64,000 bases of DNA from Prosthecobacter sp. SYSU 5D2 (GCF_039655865.1 NZ_JBBYXL010000003.1:1-64000), one strand, 5' to 3'. Positions 20,984-32,648 are shown, numbered from the stretch's first letter. Translations and numbers: made by a program. The notes: generated by a model from the sequence alone, not told the origin.

Positions 20984-21754
20984 CTACTTTTTGCCCAGCC
21001 ACTCGACACTGAGGATCTGGGACACTTCCGTCTTGCCGCCTGCCTCGGGGATGGTTTCCATGGATTTTTTCCACGTGACCCGGCACTTTTTGCCCGCAAA
21101 GGCTTGTGGATTTTCGAGAACCTTTTCGACCGATGCATCGGGCGTCAAGATAAAGAAAGACAGGTCTGCCCCGGATGACGTGCGCATGTTCCAGTGGAAG
21201 TAATCACCCTGTTCAATGCCCGTAAAAACTCCTTCTGCCACCTGGGCGGCTTTTGCCTTCCCCTTCCCTGCACCTTTGTTTTTGAGAGCCTTCAGGAAGG
21301 CGGCAGCATTGGATGTCAGGCGTTCTCCTTCGGAGACATAATCCTCGGCATGGAGGATCCCGCCATCTTTATCATTGGTCAGCCATTTGAAGATGGCACC
21401 GTCTTTAAAATAGAGGCGGTTTTCGATGATTTTCGGAGACTTGCTGAGGTGGTCCTTTTTATAAGTGCTGAACACGAAGAGCGGCTTTCCATCTTCTAGA
21501 TAATATTCCTCCACACCGTCGCCGTCTTCGTTGGAGACCGCGATGATCTTGAGGACCTCACCTCCCTGCATCCAGCCAGTCAGCGAGAAGACCAGCGGGT
21601 CGTCTTTATAGGTGGCTGACACCTTCTGGAAGGACTTCTCACTGTCATTGATGCGGGAATACACTGCGCGGTGGTGCGCGGTGTCATTTTGGGCATGCGC
21701 AGCGGGTGACAAAGCCAGGATGGCAATAACGTGAAGAAGTGAGAAGGTTTTCAT
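20984..21754 (-). CDS. Secreted protein of unknown function
   Basis: I do not recognise this 256-residue family. It has a signal peptide (MKTFSLLHVIAILALSPAAHA). A first half resembles a beta-rich repeat (FSLTGWMQGGEVLKIIAV, GVEEYYLEDGKPLFVFSTYK, ENRLYFKDGAIFKWL), similar in style to periplasmic proteins that track MORN-like output lines. After a lysine/alanine-rich linker (about residues 155-170) the C-terminal part (GVFTGIEQGDYFHWNMRT, FAGKKCRVTWKKS) resembles an OB-like domain. It converges on the Gre-like gene with 17 bases between stops. Confidence 0.7.
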   Translation of the reverse strand: MKTFSLLHVIAILALSPAAHAQNDTAHHRAVYSRINDSEKSFQKVSATYKDDPLVFSLTGWMQGGEVLKIIAVSNEDGDGVEEYYLEDGKPLFVFSTYKKDHLSKSPKIIENRLYFKDGAIFKWLTNDKDGGILHAEDYVSEGERLTSNAAAFLKALKNKGAGKGKAKAAQVAEGVFTGIEQGDYFHWNMRTSSGADLSFFILTPDASVEKVLENPQAFAGKKCRVTWKKSMETIPEAGGKTEVSQILSVEWLGKK

Positions 21755-21838
21755 CGGCTAGGTCTGTTGCAGGAATGTGGTGAGAAATGACTGAAAGCGT
21801 TTGAACCTTTTTTATGGATAAGAATTTGGAGCCCGGAA

Positions 21839-22240
21839 TCAGTCCTCCCCGCTCACTTTCCCTCGGTTCTTTTTTACGCCAGAGCGATTTTTTTTGGTTT
21901 TGAGTATGCGGTTCTTTAAGCCGCGCGGGCGGGGGCGGTTTTGACGGCGGGTTTTCTCGCGCTCGTTTTGCAGGGCCATCCTGGCTTCTTCCCGTGCGGA
22001 TTCCAGGCGGTCGCAGAGTTCCATGCGGGCCCAGTAGCGGTTCATGACCTGGGATCGCTCGCGCTGGCAGCGGACTTCCAGACCGCTGGGGACATGGCGA
22101 AGAACAACGGTGGAGGAGGTTTTGTTGATCTTCTGCCCACCGGGGCCGCTGCCGCGCACAAACTCCTCCTGCAAGTCTTCCTCGCGAACGCGGAGCTTGG
22201 TCAGGCGTTTTTGAAGAACTTCTTCATTTGGCAGCGACAT
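21839..22240 (-). CDS. Peptide chain release factor-like (GGQ) protein
   Basis: This 133-residue protein contains the release-factor catalytic loop GSGPGGQKINKTSSTVVLRH and little else. An N-terminal helix precedes it and a long basic tail follows (NRPRPRGLKNRILKTKKNRSG). No codon-recognition domain is present, as in ArfB and the C12orf65-like family, which hydrolyse peptidyl-tRNA on stalled ribosomes and use a basic tail to reach into the mRNA channel. A rescue role is therefore likely. ATG 22240 (MSLPNEEVLQKRL) is the family-like start. The divergent sdhC begins 193 bases away; that gap holds the promoters and nothing else I could recognise. Confidence 0.87.
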   Translation of the reverse strand: MSLPNEEVLQKRLTKLRVREEDLQEEFVRGSGPGGQKINKTSSTVVLRHVPSGLEVRCQRERSQVMNRYWARMELCDRLESAREEARMALQNEREKTRRQNRPRPRGLKNRILKTKKNRSGVKKNRGKVSGED

Positions 22241-22433
22241 GAGGTCAGTTTGCCTCCGGTGTTCTAAAAAGAAAGGGCCTGAATCGGTTACTTTCGGGGT
22301 CAACCCTCCCCTCGCATCCCAAAAGAGCCTGAAGACAGGATAATGACACCGTTTCGCAATATAAGATGTAACGAAAATTTGATGTGCGGCTTGCACGAAT
22401 GGCTCGTATTGCCAAAGTGAAATCACACCACCC

Positions 22434-23147
22434 ATGAGCGCCGTTTTTGACACATTATCCCGATTTTACAGCTCCTCCATTGGCAAGAAGATCCTTGTCG
22501 CCCTGACCGGGCTCGTTCTTGTCGCCTTTATTCTGGGGCACATGATCGGGAACCTGCTCGTTTTTGCCGGACCGGAGGCTATCAATGAATATGGCCACAT
22601 GCTCCAGTCCTCCCTGCACGGCGCAGGGGTGTGGATCGCCCGTATCGGACTGCTGTTGGCCGTAGGGGTACACATTCTGGCCACCGTCCAGCTCACGATC
22701 GCCAACCGCGCTGCTCGTCGGGAAGCTTATGGACAGCAAAAATTCCAGGTTTCCAGCACCGCTTCCCGCACGATGATCTGGAGCGGGCTGACCATTCTGG
22801 CTTTCATTGTCTATCACCTGATGCACTTCACCGTCCGCGTGGGGAATGAATACAACAACCCCGCGCTCTACAGCTATGACCTGCATGGTGTGGAAGTGCA
22901 CAATGTTTACAAGATGGTCATTGATGGATTCTCCTGGTGGCCGGCATCGGTCTTTTACATCATCGCCATGGTGCTGCTGTGCAGCCACCTGAGCCACGGT
23001 GTGGCCAGCATTTTCCAGACGCTGGGCCTGACCACCCACCGCACCTGGCCGCTGATCCAGAAGGCTGGCTGGGCCTTCGCCCTCCTCGTCCTCGTTGGGA
23101 ACTGCTCCATCCCCATCGCCATCCTCGTCTTCGGATACGGCAGATAA
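22434..23147 (+). CDS. sdhC: Succinate dehydrogenase cytochrome b subunit SdhC
   Basis: The 237-residue membrane protein is the single-subunit di-haem cytochrome b558 type anchor of succinate:quinone oxidoreductase, with about five transmembrane helices. Recognisable features are [16 protein letters not shown], the haem-ligand histidines in [13 protein letters not shown] and [20 protein letters not shown] and [18 protein letters not shown]. No separate SdhD gene is present, as expected for this type. It leads the sdhCAB operon and is followed by sdhA 50 bases later. Confidence 0.95.
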   Translation: MSAVFDTLSRFYSSSIGKKILVALTGLVLVAFILGHMIGNLLVFAGPEAINEYGHMLQSSLHGAGVWIARIGLLLAVGVHILATVQLTIANRAARREAYGQQKFQVSSTASRTMIWSGLTILAFIVYHLMHFTVRVGNEYNNPALYSYDLHGVEVHNVYKMVIDGFSWWPASVFYIIAMVLLCSHLSHGVASIFQTLGLTTHRTWPLIQKAGWAFALLVLVGNCSIPIAILVFGYGR

Positions 23148-23197
23148 CCTCTCTGGCATCACTCACTCGCGCACCCGTCCAATTTACCTTCCCCGCC

Positions 23198-25114
<1,917 letters not shown>

Positions 25115-25136
25115 GTTTTATTCACATCACACTGTC

Positions 25137-25925
25137 ATGTCCCTCCTCAATCTTCACCTCAAAGTCTGGCGTCAGAACCAGGGCAAGCCTGGACACTTCC
25201 AGGACATCGAAGCCCATGAAATCCCGGATCATGCCTCCTTCCTGGAGATGCTGGACATCGTCAATGAGCGCCTCATTGCCAAGGGGGAAGAGCCGGTCGC
25301 CTTTGACCATGACTGCCGCGAAGGCATCTGCGGCTCCTGCTCCATGACTATTAATGGCATGCCTCATGGCCCGGAAAAGGCCACCACGACCTGCCAGCTG
25401 CACATGCGCAAATTCCGCACCGAGGACACCATTTGGATCGAACCCTTCCGTGCCCACGCCTTCCCGGTCATCAAGGATCTCATTGTGGACCGCACGCCAT
25501 TCGACCGGATCCAGCAGGCGGGCGGCTACATCAGCGTGCGCACTGGTGCCGCCCCGGATGCCAACAGCATCCTCATCGGCAAGGAAGTGGCCGATGCGGC
25601 CATGGATGCTGCGGAGTGCATCGGCTGCGGTGCCTGTGTGGCAGCCTGTAAAAACGCCAGTGCTATGCTCTTCGTTTCCGCCAAGGCCGGACAGCTCAAT
25701 TCCCTGCCCCAGGGCCAGCCGGAAAAAAACCGCCGCACCCTGGCCATGGTCCGCCAGATGGACAAAGAAGGTTTCGGCGCCTGCACCAACCAATATGAGT
25801 GCGAGGCCGCCTGCCCAAAGGAAATCAGCGTGCGCTGGATCACCAAACTGAACCGGGACTATGCTCTGGCAGCCACCAAGGAAGCCTTTGGCGGCAGCAT
25901 CGAGCGTGCAGGTGGCGGGGATTGA
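25137..25925 (+). CDS. sdhB: Succinate dehydrogenase iron-sulfur subunit SdhB
   Basis: The 262-residue subunit carries electrons from SdhA to the membrane anchor through three Fe-S clusters. The 2Fe-2S ligands are in [16 protein letters not shown] (about residue 60). The second cluster is in [15 protein letters not shown] (about 163) and the third in [11 protein letters not shown] (about 222). It follows sdhA by 22 bases and completes the operon. About 55 bases then separate it from a porin gene with the same direction but probably separate function. Confidence 0.97.
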   Translation: MSLLNLHLKVWRQNQGKPGHFQDIEAHEIPDHASFLEMLDIVNERLIAKGEEPVAFDHDCREGICGSCSMTINGMPHGPEKATTTCQLHMRKFRTEDTIWIEPFRAHAFPVIKDLIVDRTPFDRIQQAGGYISVRTGAAPDANSILIGKEVADAAMDAAECIGCGACVAACKNASAMLFVSAKAGQLNSLPQGQPEKNRRTLAMVRQMDKEGFGACTNQYECEAACPKEISVRWITKLNRDYALAATKEAFGGSIERAGGGD

Positions 25926-25979
25926 TTCCTCCGTCCGCTGACGTCCTGTTGAAACCCCGTTCATTGCCAAGAAGAATCA

Positions 25980-27344
25980 ATGCCCCGCGCATTGTGGTTT
26001 AGATTCCCAGTGCTGGCAGCACTGGTCTTCTGCCAGTCATCCGCGCCAGGGGCTTCGGCCCCATGGCTTCTGTCGGATGCCATGGGTCTGCCCTTCTGGT
26101 TCAGCCTCAAGGGTGAAATTCGTGCCCGTTATGAAACCCTGGATGAGCAATTTCGGGCTCGACTTGAAGGCAGCGACCAGGTGCTCGCCCTCCGCTCCAG
26201 TCTTCTCATGGAGGCAGATCTGGCCCCGGTTCAGGTCACGGCGGAAATCCTCGACGCACGCCAGCTCCTTGCAGATTCCGGCTCCGCGCTGGACACCACC
26301 ACGGTCAATACCCTGGAGTTGCTGCAAGCACACCTGGAATGGGACCTTGGGACACTGGGCAAAGGCCGGCAGCACCTGCGGCTGGGCCGGGAAACCGTCA
26401 ACCTCGGCAGCCGCCGCCTCATGGCGCGCAATGCCTTTCGGAATACCATCAATGCCTACACCGGAGCTGACTGGCGGTGGGAAACGAAAGCCGGCCACTC
26501 AGTGCGTGCGATGTGGCTTCTTCCAAACCAGCGACAGCCCGATGACCTGACCTCCCTTCAGGACAACGACAGCGCTTTTGATGATCAGGATTTTGATCTC
26601 CAGTTTTGGGCGCTATACGCCACCCTTCCCCTCCCCCCGGTCCGGGCAGAGCTGGAACTGTACGCCTTCGGGCTTCATGAAAGCGGATCCGGCACCCGCC
26701 ATCGGCAGCTATATACCCCTGGGTTCCGTCTCGTCCGCAAACCCGAAACGGGCCAGGTGGACTTTGAAGCAGAATCCGCCCTTCAGCTTGGCACTTCCAG
26801 CAGTTCCGTGAATGGCTCCGCAATAAGCCACCAAGCCCTTTTTCTGCACCTGTCGGTTGGTTACAGCGCCAACCTGCCCTGGCGGCCCCGGCTCGGCCTG
26901 GCCTATGATTATGCAAGCGGTGACAGAAAGCCAGATGATGGAGATAACAACCGGTTCGACACTCTCTATGGAGCCCGGCGCTTCGAATACGGACCCACGG
27001 GCAGCTATGGCGCAATCGCCCGCAGCAATCTCAGTTCCCCAGAACTGCGCCTTGATTTCACACCGGCAGTGAACACAGAGTTCATGATCGCCCATCGTGG
27101 TGTTTGGCTGGCCTCAGGCAAGGATGCCTGGACTGCTGCCGGAGTGCGTGATGCCAGCGGCAGGTCAGGAAAATTCGTCGGCCAGCAACTGGAAGCCCGC
27201 CTCCGCTGGGACGCTATCCCTGGAAACCTCCGCGTGGAAACAGGCATCGCCCAAATTTTCCCCGGACGCTTCCAGGAGTCTGCCCCAAATGGCAAACCAT
27301 CTGATACCACCTACGCCTATTTTGAAATGACCTGGTGGTTTTGA
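25980..27344 (+). CDS. Outer-membrane porin, alginate-export (AlgE)-like
   Basis: This 454-residue protein has an N-terminal signal sequence, then a pattern of alternating short beta strands and turns through to a C-terminal aromatic residue (YAYFEMTWWF), as in outer-membrane barrels. Segments such as FSLKGEIRARYETLDEQFR, LRLGRETVNLGSRRLMARN, RNTINAYTGADWRWE and LAYDYASGDRKPDDGDNNRFDTLY match the alginate-export/AlgE-like family. It probably lets a polyanionic or other solute through the outer membrane. It is followed 80 bases later by a large periplasmic TPR protein. Confidence 0.85.
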   Translation: MPRALWFRFPVLAALVFCQSSAPGASAPWLLSDAMGLPFWFSLKGEIRARYETLDEQFRARLEGSDQVLALRSSLLMEADLAPVQVTAEILDARQLLADSGSALDTTTVNTLELLQAHLEWDLGTLGKGRQHLRLGRETVNLGSRRLMARNAFRNTINAYTGADWRWETKAGHSVRAMWLLPNQRQPDDLTSLQDNDSAFDDQDFDLQFWALYATLPLPPVRAELELYAFGLHESGSGTRHRQLYTPGFRLVRKPETGQVDFEAESALQLGTSSSSVNGSAISHQALFLHLSVGYSANLPWRPRLGLAYDYASGDRKPDDGDNNRFDTLYGARRFEYGPTGSYGAIARSNLSSPELRLDFTPAVNTEFMIAHRGVWLASGKDAWTAAGVRDASGRSGKFVGQQLEARLRWDAIPGNLRVETGIAQIFPGRFQESAPNGKPSDTTYAYFEMTWWF

Positions 27345-27424
27345 GCCAGAATGTCAGGCGGGCACGGAACTGGGCGACGAACGCGTTGGCAAAATGGCCG
27401 ATTTTGATCTAGCATAAAAATCTC

Positions 27425-29965
27425 ATGCTCCGCGCCAGCCGATACTTTTTTTTTCTGCAGACCCTTTGCTGGGCCTGGGCTCTGCCTTTGCGGGGTGAAG
27501 AACTTCAGGAAAATGGGGACTTCAGACTCGCGCGCCAGGCTCTCATTGAAGGCCTGCCAGGAGTGGCCGCGGTTAAAGCCGGCCGGCTGCTGCAAGAAAA
27601 CCGTTGGAATACAAAAGACCGTCAGACTTTGACCGCATTGACAGTAGAAGCATGGGTCAGGGCGAAAAACGGTGGCGCTGCACTGGCTCTTTTGGGTGAA
27701 GTTTCCATTCCCGATGAATCTTTCTGGAAAGCACAGTCACTGGTGCTGAATAGCGAGCTGGATGCTGCCCGCCAGTTGCTGGAGGACAGGTTCCTCGCCG
27801 GTGAGTCTTCACAGCAGGAGCAGATGTTGCTGGCCCAGGTCTGGCTGTCCACCCGGCAAACTTCCCAGGCCCGGAATTTGCTGGCTTCATTGCGCGAATC
27901 TTCCCCGCCAGCCATGGCAAGACAGGCGCGCGTGATGCTTGATGAACTGGACATTGACAGCGGCAGGACACAGGCCGCCCTTGAGGACCTTAACCATCTT
28001 CCCAAGCTTCTGGAAGACCCGGTCGCGCGGCTGATCCGGGCAAGGGCCTTGCTGGCGCTGGCGCGGTACCCGCAGGCGGAGAAAGCCTTTCGCAACATCC
28101 TGTCTGCTACTGGTGGTGGTGAACGTGTTCATCACCACGCCGCCGTGCTGCTGGCTGAAACATTTCTACGCCAGGACAAAATCGCCGAGTGCCTGGAAGC
28201 TTTGGTCCAGTTTCTGGACAACACTCCGGAAAGCGACCTCTGGACGGAAGCATTCGGTTTACTGTACGAGGCATTGCAAAAGGAGCCATCCACCACGCTG
28301 CCTCCCAATGCCGCCCTGCGCTGGATTACTGAGGGGAATTCAACACAACGTCAGGCAATCCAGGTAAAACCCTCCATGCAGGAATTTCAAGGTCATGCCA
28401 TGCTGTTGCTTTCCCGCTGGTTGCTGAGCCAGAAACGTATCATGGAAGGAGTGGGGTTGCTGGAGGCCATGATCCAGGTCTATCCAGATCATTCCCAAGG
28501 GGCGGAAGCCATGCGGCTGGCTCTTGAAACCTATGGCAGCCTCAAGGTGGACGGCCGCGTGACCACGCTTGCCAACCAATGGCGTCTCCGTTATGGCGGA
28601 GGCCAGTCGGCGATGGTGGACTTCGTCACCGGCGGAACAGCCTACACCCGCCGCGAATTTAACCAGGCGGCGACACTTTTCCAAGCTGCGGCCAATGTCG
28701 CAGCCACTCTTGCTGAACGCCGCTCATCTCTTTACAATGCCGGCGTAGCCGCCCTTCGTGCCGGAGAAACGGCCTTGTACCAAAGCATCCTGGGGCAGCT
28801 TGAAATTGTCAGCGCAGGCGCTCCGGACGCCGTTACCACGGAAGATGCCGCAGCAGATCTGGAACTGGATGACGCTCTGGACAAAGCCTCACGCAACGAA
28901 GCCAGCGCCAGCGCTGAACTACGCTCCTTTATCCAGAAACATGCAGGTCACCGCCGGCTAGCCGAAGCTCATCTGGCTTTGGCTGAAACCTTGCTGGCGC
29001 AGATTCCAACTGAGTTTGTGGCCATTGAAACCGCCCTCCGTACAGCTTCCGCCCTGCCGGGGCTTACCGAACCCCAACGCCAGCAGATCGCCATTGTCCG
29101 CCTGTGGGCTTTGGACAAGCAGGGACAGCTCAAGGCGGTGACTGCTGCCGGCAGCGAATTTCTCAAAACCTGGCCGGAGGCTGTCCAGGCACCGGGCGTC
29201 CGCATGAAGATCGCGGATGCCTACTACCGTCTGGAAAATTTCGCCAGCGCCCGGACGGAGTTTGAACTGGTGGCCCAGGAAAATGCCGACTCTCCTTTTG
29301 CCGAGACCGCGCTCTACTTCGCCGGAATGGCCGCCATTTCCACCATGAGTGATGAAGGACGTGAAGCCGCCATCAACCGTTGGCAGGAACTGGCCGAGCG
29401 TGGCGGACCCTTGAGCATCCCTGCCCGCCAGCAGCAGGCCCTGGCCAAACGCCGTGCAGGCCAGGAATCCGAAGCCTTGAATCTGCTGGACAGCCTCCTC
29501 ACAGAAAAAAACCTACCCGAAGACATGCGCCGCTCCCTCATTTGCGAACGTGCGGAGATTCTGATGCTCATTGGCAAAACGGATACCTCCCAACTGGACA
29601 AGGCCGTCACTGCCCTTCGCGACCTGATCCGGGAAAGCAATCTCAACTATCTGTGGAGCGCCCGCGCTGGCTACACCCTGGCCGCCGTGCTGAATGCTGC
29701 CGGACGTAACGTGGAAGCCCTGGAGGCCTGCTACGACGTGGTCCAGGCCAGTGGCTTCACGGGCCCGGCCAACCCGGCAGAATACCGCTGGTTTTACCGC
29801 GCCGGATTCTTCGGCATTGAGCTTCTGGAAGCCAGCAAGCAGTGGGATGCAGCGGCCCTTCTGGCTGAAAAAATTTCCCTGTCCACAGGAGAACGCGCCA
29901 ATGAGGCCAAGGAACTCGCCACCCGCATCCGGCTGGAGCATTTTTTGTGGGACGCCGGGCAGTAG
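27425..29965 (+). CDS. Secreted tetratricopeptide-repeat protein
   Basis: The 846-residue protein has a signal sequence (YFFFLQTLCWAWALPLRG) and is then almost wholly helical repeats of TPR type. Examples are LARQALIEGLPGVAAVKAGRLL, RARALLALARYPQAEKAFRNIL, EFNQAATLFQAAANVAATL, RLENFASARTEFELVAQENADSPFAETALYFAG and AAVLNAAGRNVEALEACYDVV. No enzymatic domain is seen. It is likely a periplasmic scaffold, comparable in architecture to AlgK or YbgF-like helpers of envelope machines. Its position just after the AlgE-like porin suggests the two form an export or uptake unit; this is inference. Confidence 0.85.
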   Translation: MLRASRYFFFLQTLCWAWALPLRGEELQENGDFRLARQALIEGLPGVAAVKAGRLLQENRWNTKDRQTLTALTVEAWVRAKNGGAALALLGEVSIPDESFWKAQSLVLNSELDAARQLLEDRFLAGESSQQEQMLLAQVWLSTRQTSQARNLLASLRESSPPAMARQARVMLDELDIDSGRTQAALEDLNHLPKLLEDPVARLIRARALLALARYPQAEKAFRNILSATGGGERVHHHAAVLLAETFLRQDKIAECLEALVQFLDNTPESDLWTEAFGLLYEALQKEPSTTLPPNAALRWITEGNSTQRQAIQVKPSMQEFQGHAMLLLSRWLLSQKRIMEGVGLLEAMIQVYPDHSQGAEAMRLALETYGSLKVDGRVTTLANQWRLRYGGGQSAMVDFVTGGTAYTRREFNQAATLFQAAANVAATLAERRSSLYNAGVAALRAGETALYQSILGQLEIVSAGAPDAVTTEDAAADLELDDALDKASRNEASASAELRSFIQKHAGHRRLAEAHLALAETLLAQIPTEFVAIETALRTASALPGLTEPQRQQIAIVRLWALDKQGQLKAVTAAGSEFLKTWPEAVQAPGVRMKIADAYYRLENFASARTEFELVAQENADSPFAETALYFAGMAAISTMSDEGREAAINRWQELAERGGPLSIPARQQQALAKRRAGQESEALNLLDSLLTEKNLPEDMRRSLICERAEILMLIGKTDTSQLDKAVTALRDLIRESNLNYLWSARAGYTLAAVLNAAGRNVEALEACYDVVQASGFTGPANPAEYRWFYRAGFFGIELLEASKQWDAAALLAEKISLSTGERANEAKELATRIRLEHFLWDAGQ

Positions 29966-30000
29966 GTTTGCCCGCCTCCTGACATCCGGTTAAAAAAAAC

Positions 30001-30027
30001 TTTCCGGAAAACTGGCTTGCCTATAAT
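30001..30027 (+). promoter_or_regulatory. Promoter with palindromic operator candidate
   Basis: A consensus -10 hexamer TATAAT lies at 30022-30027, 24 bases before the ATG of the small RHH-like gene. The perfect palindrome TTTCCGGAAA at 30001-30010 covers the place where the -35 box would be. The layout fits autoregulation by a small dimeric repressor, but binding is not shown. Confidence 0.5.
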
Positions 30028-30051
30028 CACATCACCACACATCATTTTGCA

Positions 30052-30225
30052 ATGGCACTCACAACAAAAGACCAGGCATGCATTACCGTGGACAAGAAGC
30101 TGATGAAGGAGGGCAAAAAGCTCGCCAAGCTGGACCGCCGGTCTTTCTCCTCCTATGTGGAGCATCTCATCGCCAAGGATATTCAGCGCCATGAACGCGC
30201 CCAGGCCAAAAAAACCTCGGAGTAG
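30052..30225 (+). CDS. Small ribbon-helix-helix-like protein
   Basis: This 57-residue reading frame (starting MALTTKDQACITVDKKLMKE) has the proportions of a ribbon-helix-helix DNA-binding protein. A short strand, ACITVD, is followed by helix A (KKLMKEGKKLAKLD), a turn, and helix B (SFSSYVEHLIAKDIQRHE), then a basic tail AQAKKTSE. Such proteins are antitoxins or small autoregulators. A good -10 box and a palindrome lie just upstream. No toxin gene follows; TerC begins 180 bases downstream. The gene is too short for routine open-reading-frame cutoffs. Confidence 0.65.
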   Translation: MALTTKDQACITVDKKLMKEGKKLAKLDRRSFSSYVEHLIAKDIQRHERAQAKKTSE

Positions 30226-30404
30226 CTTCGCGATACCAGTCCAAGAGGGGATGCTTCCGCCGATTTTTTCATTGGATGACTTCACGGGACACCGTTCCCA
30301 TGACAGTTCGACAATCAGGCAATGATAAAATCTGCCCATAGTTCTAATGGGCAAACGCTCATTTTGCTGTTGAGAGCCGTATTTGATGGCGGCTTTCCAT
30401 TTCT

Positions 30405-31415
30405 ATGTTTGAAAATTCCCTCAACGCATTCAGGGCCATTACCACGCTCGATGTGCTCGCCTTTCTGGTGCCATTTGTCGTGGCGGTGGCCATTGACCTG
30501 CTGACCCACAAGAAGGGCCAAAAGATCACCATGGGCAATGCACTCAAGTGGTCCCTGATCTGGGTCGCCTGTGCAGCCGTCTTCTCGGGTTATGTCTGGT
30601 GGACTTTTGAAAACAACCCTCGCCAGGAACAGTTTGGAGGCATGGTCCGCATGCTTGACGGCTCCGGGGCCATCAGCCTCTACGCCACCGGCTATGTCCT
30701 GGAAAAGGCGCTTGCTCTGGACAACCTATTCGCTTTCTACCTCATCTTCAAGTCCTTCGGTCTCACCCTGGATAAGAACCAGCACTACCAGCATCGCATT
30801 CTGTATTGGGGTATTCTTGGGGCCATCGTGTTCCGGGTTTTCTTCCTGGGCCTGGGAGCTTTCATGGCCAATGCCAGTCCGTATGTCCTGATTGCGTTTG
30901 CTCTCATTGTGCTCTGGACGGTCTGGAAAATGTGGAAAAGCTCAGGCCACGCAGTGGAGGTTAACTATACCAACCATTGGTCCGTCAACCTCATGCGCAG
31001 GGTTATGAAGACCAATCCCTCCATTGAAAGCGGACGCTTTTTTTCCCATGGCGTCACCCCGCTGTTCCTATGCCTTTTCTGCATTGAGGTTTGCGATGTC
31101 GTCTTCGCCTTTGATTCCATGCCCGTTATTGTGGCAGTGGTGAGGGACCCTTATTTGATGATCACTTCCAGCCTGTGGGCCACAGCAGGACTGCGCAGCC
31201 TCTACTTCCTGCTTGTCGCTGCCCAAAGCCGCCTTTGGGCGCTGGACAAGGCCATCATGATTCTGCTCATTTTCGTTTCCTTCAAGCTTATCGCCAGCGC
31301 TTTTGGATACCATCTGGACCCCGGCGTCAGCGTTTCGATTGTCGCCTTTATCCTGACCGCTGGCGTCATCATGTCCATGGCCGTACCTGACCCAAAAATC
31401 CTCAAGGAGGATTAA
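30405..31415 (+). CDS. TerC/Alx family membrane protein
   Basis: The 336-residue integral membrane protein belongs to the TerC family, whose studied members export manganese or other metal ions. About nine hydrophobic segments are visible. The two conserved acidic segments, EKALALDNLFAFYLIF (about residue 100) and VCDVVFAFDSMPVIVAV (about residue 230), carry the aspartates thought to line the metal path. The family's manganese riboswitch (yybP-ykoY) was looked for in the 180 bases upstream and not found; only a 7-bp hairpin TGCCCAT/ATGGGCA around 30333-30354 is seen. Confidence 0.93.
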   Translation: MFENSLNAFRAITTLDVLAFLVPFVVAVAIDLLTHKKGQKITMGNALKWSLIWVACAAVFSGYVWWTFENNPRQEQFGGMVRMLDGSGAISLYATGYVLEKALALDNLFAFYLIFKSFGLTLDKNQHYQHRILYWGILGAIVFRVFFLGLGAFMANASPYVLIAFALIVLWTVWKMWKSSGHAVEVNYTNHWSVNLMRRVMKTNPSIESGRFFSHGVTPLFLCLFCIEVCDVVFAFDSMPVIVAVVRDPYLMITSSLWATAGLRSLYFLLVAAQSRLWALDKAIMILLIFVSFKLIASAFGYHLDPGVSVSIVAFILTAGVIMSMAVPDPKILKED

Positions 31416-31451
31416 TCTGACAGGGGAGTGCTTTGGCGGTTAACCCGCCTC

Positions 31452-32198
31452 CTACCCCACCTGGCCCGTAGCATTGACCAGGGTGCCCATTGGCTCACCC
31501 ACGAGTGCGCGGCGGATATTATCATCTTCATTCATGCTGAAGACGATGATGGGCATGTTGTTTTCCATGCACAGGGAAAAGGCCGTCGCATCCATGACCT
31601 TGAGCTGCTGGGTCAGGCAGTCATGGAAGCTGATGTTGTCATACCTGACGGCGTCAGGATTTTTGTTCGGGTCGGAGCAGTAGATGCCGTCCACCTTTGT
31701 AGCCTTGAACACACAATCTGCACCGATCTCGCTGGCACGCAGCGCAGCCGTGGTATCTGTGGAAAAGAAAGGGTTGCCGGTGCCCGCTGCGAAAATGACC
31801 ACTCGTCCCAGCTCCAGGTGGCGCATGGCCACCCGGCGGATGAAGGGCTCGGCGACGTTTTTCATTTCAATGGCGCTCTGAACGCGGGTGGGCACGTCCA
31901 TGGCTTCAAGCATGGACTGTAGCGCCAGGGAGTTCATCACCGTGGCCAGCATGCCCATGTAGTCGGCCGTGGCACGCTCCATGCCTTTGTTGCTGGCGCT
32001 CACGCCCCGCCAAAAGTTGCCCCCGCCGACGACCACGGCAATCTCCAGCCCGGTCTGGTGCGCGGCTTTGATCTGGGCCGCAATGTCCTCCACAATCGGA
32101 GGTGAAATATTGTCAGTGCTGCCGGGCTCCCGCAGAGCCTCACCACTGAGTTTGAGAAGAACGCGCCTGAATTTCCGAGTGCCTGTATGATCGCCCAT
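31452..32198 (-). CDS. pyrH: UMP kinase PyrH
   Basis: PyrH phosphorylates UMP to UDP in pyrimidine nucleotide synthesis. The 248-residue product has the amino-acid-kinase fold with [13 protein letters not shown] at the N-terminus, [54 protein letters not shown] and [18 protein letters not shown]. Length and motifs are normal for hexameric bacterial UMP kinases. It is not next to tsf or frr, its usual partners. The YkgJ-like gene lies upstream on the same strand with about 105 bases between. Confidence 0.96.
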   Translation of the reverse strand: MGDHTGTRKFRRVLLKLSGEALREPGSTDNISPPIVEDIAAQIKAAHQTGLEIAVVVGGGNFWRGVSASNKGMERATADYMGMLATVMNSLALQSMLEAMDVPTRVQSAIEMKNVAEPFIRRVAMRHLELGRVVIFAAGTGNPFFSTDTTAALRASEIGADCVFKATKVDGIYCSDPNKNPDAVRYDNISFHDCLTQQLKVMDATAFSLCMENNMPIIVFSMNEDDNIRRALVGEPMGTLVNATGQVG

Positions 32199-32303
32199 GT
32201 ACGTTTAGATTTCACACGTCATACATGAACCGCCGGATGATGCAAAGGAGGAAGTTGGCATTTGTTTCGCTGGCAGGGACCAAATACGATACTTCCCTGA
32301 TAG

Positions 32304-32648
32304 TCAGACCTCGATGGCTTCGCACTTCTCCCGCCAGCCGGGGAAGTTCCACACATTGGGAAAGCCCGCACACTGGACGGGCTTCACCTTTTGGATGCGG
32401 CAGGAGTTCACCCCCTCCAGGAACAGGCACTCGCCGTTGGGCTTGTCGATGATGGACAGCCCCGTGCGGTTTGCATTCAGACGGGTGCAGTCGCGGATGA
32501 AGTCCTCCTCAGGCATCCCGACATACGCAGCGATGGTGGTCACCTCCTCAGCGGTCACATTCACATCTCCTGGCCAGCGGCAGCAGTTTCCGCAGCGCTG
32601 GCACTGATAGTAGGGCTTCGTTTTGTCAAGGGATGGGTGGGCATTCAT
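32304..32648 (-). CDS. YkgJ family cysteine-cluster protein
   Basis: This 114-residue protein has the YkgJ zinc/iron-binding cysteine pattern: YQCQRCGNCCRWPG at the start, CLFLEGVNSCRIQKVKPVQCAGFP near the end, and a final WREKCEA. The family chelates a metal, probably an Fe-S cluster or zinc, with no settled function. Its start lies 51 bases from the divergent start of the gene at 32700. Confidence 0.9.
   Translation of the reverse strand: MNAHPSLDKTKPYYQCQRCGNCCRWPGDVNVTAEEVTTIAAYVGMPEEDFIRDCTRLNANRTGLSIIDKPNGECLFLEGVNSCRIQKVKPVQCAGFPNVWNFPGWREKCEAIEV

Noticed and set aside
30226-30404. yybP-ykoY manganese riboswitch before terC
   Set aside because: The family often has one, but the conserved aptamer blocks are not found; only a small 7-bp hairpin is present.
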